The notes under the pieces are model-generated. The model was not told the DNA's origin. It saw only the letters and a list, made by a program, of their open reading frames with translations, and made no database searches. From Hoyosella altamirensis (GTDB lineage Bacteria; Actinomycetota; Actinomycetes; Mycobacteriales; Mycobacteriaceae), in assembly GCF_014191505.1 (NCBI RefSeq), contig NZ_JACHWS010000004.1:184654-248653 (forward strand): DNA of 64,000 bases, written 5' to 3'. The translations under genes and the position numbers were made by a program. Positions 16,821 through 25,800 of the stretch are shown here, in pieces. Within the stretch, counting starts at the first letter, position 1. Each line of letters starts with the position of its first letter.

Positions 16821-19800
16821 ATGTCGCTTACCGCAGGCAATCCGCTGGTCACATTGATCCTCTGGCTCCTTCGGGACGCGGATGCGAGGGATCAGTTCCT
16901 CGCTGATCCCGCGTGCTTTCTCGAGCAAAATGGGATCGCTCCGTTCTGTCGTGCTGATATCGATGCGATCGCGCCTCTGATCTGCGGGATCGGTGGCTTC
17001 GCCGGAGCGCCAAGCGCGTTGTCGGGACATCTCTGTCCCGCAGGCTGGTCGGGCGCATCCCAAGCTTTAGCGGGCGGAATAACCAAGTTGGTCAACGTGG
17101 TTAGCCCGGGGCATCTGTCCTTGGCGAAAGGCGCTCCCACGATTGTGGGGCCGAGCACCACCGGCCCCACAATCGTGGGTCCGACTACGGTGGGTCCGAC
17201 AATCGTAGGTCCGACGATTGTTTCACCTGGTGGGGGCAGCGGAGCAGGAGGCGGCAACGTCGTCTTCAATCCGGTGATTGCGCCCGTTATCGCGCCGGTT
17301 ATTGCGCCAGTCATAAACCCAGGTGCGCCGGGCGGCGGAGGCGGCGGAGGCACTGCCGCGCCAGTTACCAACGTCAACAACAACACGAACAACAACATCA
17401 TCACCACCCCGCCCGGAGGCGGTGGTGGTGATACGACGATCATCATCAACAACCCGCCCGGCGGTGGGGGCGGGGACGTCACCGGTCCTGTGACGAACAT
17501 CGGAGACATCGGGAATATCGGGAATATCGGCGACATCGGTCTGGGTGATATCAGTCTGGGCGACATTGGGCTTGGTGACATAAGCCTCGGCGATATCGGT
17601 AACCTGACCGGCCCGATCCTCACCGACATCCTGACGTCCGGTATCACTCTCTCCGAAATCCTTCCCGTCAATCTGCTCAGCGACAACGTCTTCGGCGATC
17701 TCATCAGCGCACCGTCGATCGGCGACCTCACCGACATCGGGAACTTCGTTCAGAACCTAACGAACATCGGTGTTATCGATCAGTCGCTCGCAATTGGCGA
17801 CCTCATCAACAGTCTTGCCAATATCGGAGATGTCACAGGGATCGGTCCCGTCGGTGACTTCCTGCAAAACATCGCGTTCCTGAACGACCTGACCGGTATC
17901 GGTCAGGTCGGTGATTTCTTGCAGAACCTCACCGGGATCGGCTCGATCGACCCGTCACTTCTGCAGAACATCACCGGCATCGTGCAGGACATCAACCTCA
18001 CAGATACGGATGTTCTCAGCAACCTGGTAAACGTTGGCGACTTCTTGTCGAACGTCTCTGGCATCGGGGACGTCACAAATATCGGACAGGTCCTCCAGAA
18101 TTTCGCCAACTTCGGTGATCTGACGAATGTCGGGCAGGTCGGAGACATTCTGTCGAACCTCGTCAATGTCGGCGACCCATCCTCCGTGATCGGGGACATT
18201 CTCACCAACGCTGGTGACCTCAGCGGGATCGGCGAGATCGGCAATATTCTGTCTGGTCTCTCCCAGATCGGCGACATCAGCAATATCGCGAATGTCGCCG
18301 ACGTTCTTCAGCAGTTCACCCAGATCGGGGACCTTAGCGTCTTCAACTCTGTGCTCGACGGGCTGACTGGGGTATTCGACCCCACCGTCACCTTCAACGA
18401 CCTCGTCGATGTTCTCTCGAACATCGGCGACATCAACACCTTGAACGCGACGCTCACGGACGTCCTGAACGATTTCACGGGCATCGGCCAGATCGGCGAC
18501 GTTCTGTCTAACCTGACCTCAACGTTCGAGCCGACAGCGCTCAGCGAGATAAGCGAGGTCTTGACGAACATCGCAAATGGCGCGTCGCTCGAGGGGATCG
18601 GTGACGTGCTCTCGAACAACGCCGGGCAATTGGGTCCAATCACGTCCGTGATCGGGGATCTCGCAGGCATCAACGATGTCACCGGGATCGGTGCGATCAG
18701 TGACGTACTGTCGAACCTCGCTGTCCTCAACGACAACGTCGGCATCGAAGCCTTGAGCAACGCGCTACAGAATTTCGCGAACATTGGTGACCCCGTCCTC
18801 GTCGCGGACTTCCTGAACGCCGTGATCGATTCGGACACGATCGGTATAGGTCAGATCGGTGACGTACTCACTAACAATGGCGACCTCGGCAATATCGCGG
18901 CGTTCCTGCAGGACGTTGCTCAAATCGGCGATATCGCGGGTGCCGCGGAGCTCCTGAATAACGTAGGCAACATCGGCGACGTGCTCACGGCTTTCGGGAA
19001 CATTGAGAACCTCAATGCCATCGGTGACGTTCTCAGCAATATAGGAAACGGATCAGGAGTGGGTGAACTCCTCGCCGGAGACGTCACAGCGATCAACCAG
19101 ATTGGGGAGATCCTTACGAATGTCGCGAGCGGCAATGAGCTCACGGATGTTCTTTCCAACATTGCGCTGATCAACGACCCCACCGTGATCAGCCAGGTCG
19201 GTGAACTCCTGAGCGGCAACCAGCTCGGCGATATCACCGGTATCGCAGGCGACTTCGGCAACGTATCTGACGTCGTCACAAATCTCCTATCAGACAACCA
19301 GCTTGGTGATTTCGCTGGTCAAATCGGTGATGTTCTTTCCGGAAATGAGGTTGGCGACGTGATTTCAGGTATCGCGGGAGGAAACCAGGTGGGTGACGTG
19401 CTTTCAGGCATCACCGCACTGAACGACGCGGCAGCAGTCGGGCAGGTCGGCGACATTCTCTCCAACTTCGCCCAGGTCACCGACAACACCGTGATCACGC
19501 AGATCGGTGAAGCTCTGTCGGGGAACCAGTTCGGGGATGTCCTGTCGAATCTCGCACAGTTCAACCCGGTCGTCCTCGGTCAGGTTGGAGATGTGCTTTC
19601 TGGCTTCACCGCGTTCAGCGATCCCGCCGTGATTGGTCAAGTGGGAGACATCTTGTCGGGCAACGTCGGAGCTATCGGCCAGGTTGGCGATGTCCTCTCG
19701 AATCTTGCCTCGACTGGTGACATCGCAAGCATCGGCGCGATTGGTGACGCCCTGCAGAACTTTGCGAACCTGTCTGATACTTCTCTGCTATCTGACCTGA

Positions 19801-22800
19801 TCAGTGCCGGTGACTTCACTGCCGTCGGACCTCTTTTCGAGAATCTCGCGCAGTTGGGCGACGTCAACAACCTGAGCGTCATCGGTGACATTCTGTCCGG
19901 AAACGTCGCACAGGGCGGGGACGTCCTCAACAACATCGCAAACGCCGATGGCGTCACACAGTTCGGTGACGTGCTTTCCGGAATCGGCAGCGGGAACCTT
20001 GCCCAGATTGGCGACGTACTGAGCGGCAACGTTGCGCAGCTCAGCGACTTCAGTGATTTCGCGCAGGTAGGTGACATTCTCTCCAGTCTGGGCGCGCTCA
20101 ATGACCCTGTGCTGATCGGCCAGTTCGGTGACATCCTTTCCGGCCTGGCATCCAACAACCCAGTCGTCATCTCCGACGTTGCTGAAATTTTGTCGGGTAA
20201 CGCAGCTCAGTTCGGTCCGATCACGACGTTCCTTGGTGACATCGCGAGCATCTCCGACTCGACGATTCTCGGGCAAGTCGGTGAAGTTCTATCGGGTTTC
20301 GGCAACATGGAAAACCTCAGCGGTATCGGTGATCTCCTTTCTGGAAACAATGGCGATATCCTTTCGGACCTTGTCGGTATCGGTGACGGCAACGGCAACG
20401 GCATCGGTCAGGTTGGGGATGTGCTGTCCAACCTGGCGACCGTGAGCGACAACCTCAACGTCGGTGCGCTCGGAGCCGCACTGCAGGACATCGCATCGAT
20501 CGGCGACCCTTCCGCAGTGTTTGGTGACATCCTTTCGGGCGATGTGCTTTCCAACATCTCCAATTTCGGTGATCTCGGGCTCGTGGAACTCAACCAGGTG
20601 GGTGCGTTCTTCCAGGACATCGCCCAGGTGGGGGATCTGACGGCCGTTGGCCAAGTCTTCGACAGCCTGGTCAGCCTCGGTGACGTCGCGAACGTAGGCG
20701 AGATCGGCGACGTTCTGAGCGGATTCGGGCAGTTCAATGATGTGCTGTCGAACATTATCGGTGGAAATGAGTTCGGTGACGTTTCAGGAATCGGTGATGT
20801 CACCGACGTCCTCTCCGACCTCGGCGGTGTGCTCTCAGGCAATCAGCTCACCGATGTTCTCTCGAATATCGCTCAGCTCGGAGATATTACCGACAACACC
20901 GTCGTGGGCGAGGTCGGCGACGTACTGTCGAACTTCGCCCAAATCACTGACCCCGCGATCATCAACGACTTCAGCGAAGCGCTTTCTGGTCTCGGATCTG
21001 GGAATCAGCTCGGCGATCTTCTCGGTGGCAACCAGTTCGGGGACGTTCTGTCCGGCCTCGCCCAGATCGGTGACCCCACCGCGATTGGGCAGCTTGGCGA
21101 TGTTCTGATTGGTATCGGAAACATCGAAAACCTTGGGCAGTTCGCAGATGTGCTGAATGGTGATCTGTTCTCCGGCAATGTCGGTGAGATCGGCGATGTC
21201 CTTTCGCAACTCGCGACCCTCGGTGACACCGCCAACCTCACTGCAATCGGCAACACCCTGCAGGATTTCGCCAACATCACCGATCCGTCTGTGCTGAGCG
21301 ACATCCTCAACCCATCCAGCGATATTGGAGACGTACTCTCCGGATTCACGACAGGCGACTTCGGTCAGCTCACGGCCTTTTTCAGCGATCTCGCAGACAT
21401 CGGTGACATCAACGCGATCGGTGATGTGCTGAGCAACGTCGCACAGCTCAGCGATATCGCGAACGGGAACGCGTTTACAGACGTCCTCGGTGGAATTGCC
21501 GGTGGTAACGAGATTGGGGACGTGGTCAGCGGCATTGCCAACGGCGACAACGGCGTCGGTCAGATTGGCGATGTCGCGGCCATTTCTCTCGCTCAGATCA
21601 GCGACGTTCTGAACGGCAATCAGTTCGGTGACGTTCTCTCCGGGGACTTCGGGCAGATCGGTGATGTGCTATCCGGCAATGCAAACCCAGTGACGGAGAT
21701 CCTTCCCGGCGACTTCTCGGACATCGGTCAGATCAACGACGTACTAAACGATTTGTCTGCGCTGAACCCCGCAGTGGTTGGCCAGGTAGGCGACGTGCTC
21801 TCGGGCTTTGGAAACATCACGGATCCCACGTTTATTGGTCAGTTCGGAAATGTACTGAACGATCTCGTGGACGCGGGCAACGAGAATCAGTTGGCGGCCC
21901 TTCTCTCAGATCTGATCGAGGTCGGTGACGTGACGAACATCGGTCAGTTCTCCGACATCCTGAATGACCTGTCAGCTCTCAACCCGTCGGATATCGGTCA
22001 AGTCGGGGATGTACTCACTGGCCTGTCGGGAATTGACGCGGGTGATGTTTCCGGCATCGGTGACGTTCTATCGGGCAATGCGGGCCAGTTTGGTGATGTC
22101 CTTTCGAGCCTGGTCGCGCTGAGCGACACGGTGGACATCGGGGACCTCGGCGGCGCGCTGCAAGATTTCGCGAACATTAGCGACTCCACCGTTCTGTCCG
22201 ACCTGTTCAACGGTCTCGCCGGCGGGGACCCCTCCGCTGCCATAGGCGACGTGCTATCAGGAATCTCAGCTGGTGATATCGGCTCGATCACCGCCTTCTT
22301 CGATGACCTGGCTCAAATCGGTGACTTCGGCGACGTCTCCGCTGTATTCGACAACATCTCGGTGCTGAGTGACATTCTTTCCGGCAACGATATCGCTGGA
22401 ACGATCAGCGACATCGCCAGCGGCAACGCGGTGTTCGGTCAGGTCGGTGACTTCCTTAACGGCGTCGGAACCATCTCCGACCCGACGGTGATCGGAGAGA
22501 TCGGTGACGTTCTTTCCGGGTTGAGCGCTATTGGTGATCCAACGATCATTGGCCAGTTTGGCGACGTGCTGTCAGGCATCGCTTCCGGCAACCAGATCAG
22601 CGACATACTTAGCGGTGACTTCGGCCAACTCGGCCCGATCAGTTCAGTGATCGGTGATCTCACAGGAGTCTCCGATCCGACGGTGATCGGTCAGGTAGGT
22701 GACGTTCTCTCGGACCTCGTGGACGCGGGAGACATTACGAACATCGGGCAGGTCGGGGACCTGTTATCCGGCAATGCAGGGGAGATCGGCGATGTGCTGT

Positions 22801-25800
22801 CGAATCTTGCGGCGCTGAGCGACACCGTCGACGTCGGCAACCTGGGAGCGACGCTCCAGGACTTCGCGAATATCAGTGATCCGTCGGTGCTCAACGACGT
22901 AATCGACAGCGTGATCAACGTGAGCGGTGACCCGTCTGTAGTAATCGGAGACGTACTCTCCGGACTCTCTGCCGGTGACATCGGATCGCTCACCGCGTTC
23001 TTCGAGGATCTAGCCCAGGTCGGTGACTTCGGGAATGTCTCAGCCGTGATCGAAAACCTCGCCACTCTTGGCGACTTCGGCAACATCGGGCAGATCGGCG
23101 ATTTCATCGCAAACATTGGCGAGATACCCGGTCTTGGTGATCTTCCGGGACTTGGCGATCTGCCCGGACTGGGTGATCTTCCCGGTCTTTCAGACGTGCT
23201 CGACCCCAGCTTGATTGGTGATCTCACAGGAGGTATTGGTGCAGTGGAATTCGTAGGTGATATCTCCGGCAGCTTCAGCGGTGCAGCTGAAGCTGCCGCA
23301 GGGGTTGCTGGGGCGGCAGCTGGTGCGGCTGAAGGAGCCGCTGCCGCCGCTGGAGCTGTGACAGGTGCGGCCGCTGCAGTCGGTGAAGCGGGTGGCACGC
23401 TGTCGGGCGCGTTCGATGGAGCCGCTGGCGCGGCAGCTCAGGCAGCAGGCGCCCTGTCCGGTGGCGCTACTGCACTCGGAGATGCCTCGGGCAGCCTTGG
23501 CGGTGCGTTCGCGGGTGGTGCTGAGGCGCTGGCAGGGGCTGCGGGTGGCGCTGCGGGAGCCGTGAGTGGTGCGGCCGGCGCAGCCGCTGGAGCCGCGGGT
23601 GCGCTCGCTGGCACGGCGGGCGCAGCTAGTGAGGTCGCAGGCAATCTCGGAGGTGCTTTCGCAGGTGGAGCTGAGGCTGTAGGAGGCGCCGCTGGAGCAC
23701 TGGCAGGGTCAGCGGGTGCGGTCAGTGACGCCACGGGTGCGGTAGCAGGCAGTGCTGGCGCAGCCGGGCAAACCGCAGGAACAGTTGCAGGTGCTGCCGC
23801 TGCAGCCGCGGGCGGCGCTGCTGCCGCTGCAGCCGGTCTGGCAGCAGTCGCTGCGGGGGGTGCGGAGGCAATTGGAGGATTCACAGGTATGGGTGAGGCA
23901 CTTGCGGGCGCAGCCGGTGATCTGGCTGGTTCCGCTGGTGCTGTCGGCGGAGTGACGGGAGCGCTCGCTGGTTCAGCGGGTGCGCTTGGTGAAGCAGCAG
24001 GTGCGGCGGGTGCCGCGATGCAGGGCGGCGCTACGGCAGCGGGCGATGTCGCAGGTGCCTTAGCGGGTTCTGCTGGCGCAGTCGGTGACGTGGCCGGCAC
24101 TGCTGCCGCGGGACTCGCCGGTGGTGCGGGTGCTGTGGGCGACGTCACGGGCAGCCTTGCCGGATCAGCAGGTGCACTCGGGGAAGCTGCAGGTGCAGCG
24201 TCCGGGGCTCTCGCTGGTGGAGCGGAGGCCCTCGGCAGCGCCGCAGGTGCATTCAGCGGGGCACTGGAGAGCGGTGCTGATGCCGCCGCCGGTGCCGCGG
24301 GTGCATTCGCCGGGGCAGCAGGAGCGGCCGGAGATGTCGCCGGGGCAGTTGGTTCGGGACTTTCAGGTGGTGCCGCAGCGGCCGGTGACGTGGCGGGTGC
24401 GCTTGCAGGCAGCGCTGGTGCCTTGGGTGATGTCGCGGGAGCCTTTGGTGGTGCTGCAACTGGCGGGGCGGAGGCTGTTGGTGATGTCGCAGGCGCGCTC
24501 GCGGGTAGCGCCAGCGGGCTTGCGGGCGCGGCAGGCGGACTGACTGGTGCCGTCGAAGGTGGCGCCTCTGCGTTCGGCGACGCAGCAGGTGCCCTTGCGG
24601 GGAGCGCGGGTGCGCTTGGCGAGGTCGCCGGTGCCGCCACAGGCGCTTTCGCTGGCGGAGCGCAGGCGCTGGGCGATGCGGGTACGGCACTCGCCGGCTC
24701 GGCTGGTGCGGTCGGTGATGTCGCCGGTGCTCTCGCTGGTTCTGCTGGTGCGGTGGGTGACGTCGCTGGGACTCTTGCTAGCTCTGCGGGTGCTTTTGGA
24801 GAGGCTGCAGGAGCGGTAGGTGGTGCCTTCGCTGGTGGTGCGGATGCAGTCGGCGGTGCGGCAGGAGCCCTTGCCGGTTCGGCCGGTGCGGTGGGTGATG
24901 TTGCAGGAACGCTTGCAGGCTCAGCCGCGGCTTTCGGTGACGTTGCCGGTGCTGGAGGTGGCGCCCTCGTGGGAGGTGCGGAAGCACTCGGCGGAGTGGC
25001 TGGCGGACTGGCCGGTTCTGCGGGCGCAGTCGGTGATGTGGCCGGTGGACTGGCTGGTTCTGCGGGTGCTCTCGGTGAGGCCGCAGGCGGCTTCGCTGGT
25101 GCCTTCGAAGGTGGCGCCGCGGCACTGGGTGACGCTGCTGGTGGCCTCGCAGGTTTTGCTGGCGCTGCAGGTGAAGCAGGTGGTGCTCTCGCCGGTGCTG
25201 CGGGGGCTGCCGGTGACGTAGCGGGAGCCCTTGCAGGTTCCGCTGGAGCCGCAGGGGATGTGGCAGGTGCGCTGGCTGGTTCTGCGGGCGCCCTGGGTGA
25301 GGCCGGTGGTTCTCTCGCGGGATCGGCGGGCGCGCTCGGAGGTGCCGCTGGAGCCATCGCAGGCGCTGCAGAAGCAGGAGCTGGTATCGGGGGTGAACTC
25401 GGCGATACCGCGTTCGGCATCGGTGGTGCGCTGGCAGGCGGAGCGGATGCGGCTGCAGGTGCTGCAGGTGCGCTTTCAGGCAGCGCGGAAGCCCTGGGGT
25501 CCGCCGCAGGCGGTGCTGCGGGAGCGTTTGCTGGTGGCGCTGAGGCTGTGGGTGGTGCGGCTGGAGCGGTTGCTGGTTCGGCTGGCGCGCTGGGTGACGT
25601 TGCTGGTTCTGCTGCGGGAGCGTTTGCTGGTGGCGCTGAGGCTGTGGGCGGTGCGGCTGGTGCGCTCGCTGGGTCAGCGGGTGCCCTGGGTGGTGTCGCA
25701 GGTGGAGCTGCCGGCGCGTTCGCTGGAGGTGCTGAAGCTGTCGGTGGTGCCGCGGGAGCGCTAGCAGGTTCTGCCGGAGCGTTGGGTGACGTCGCCGGAT

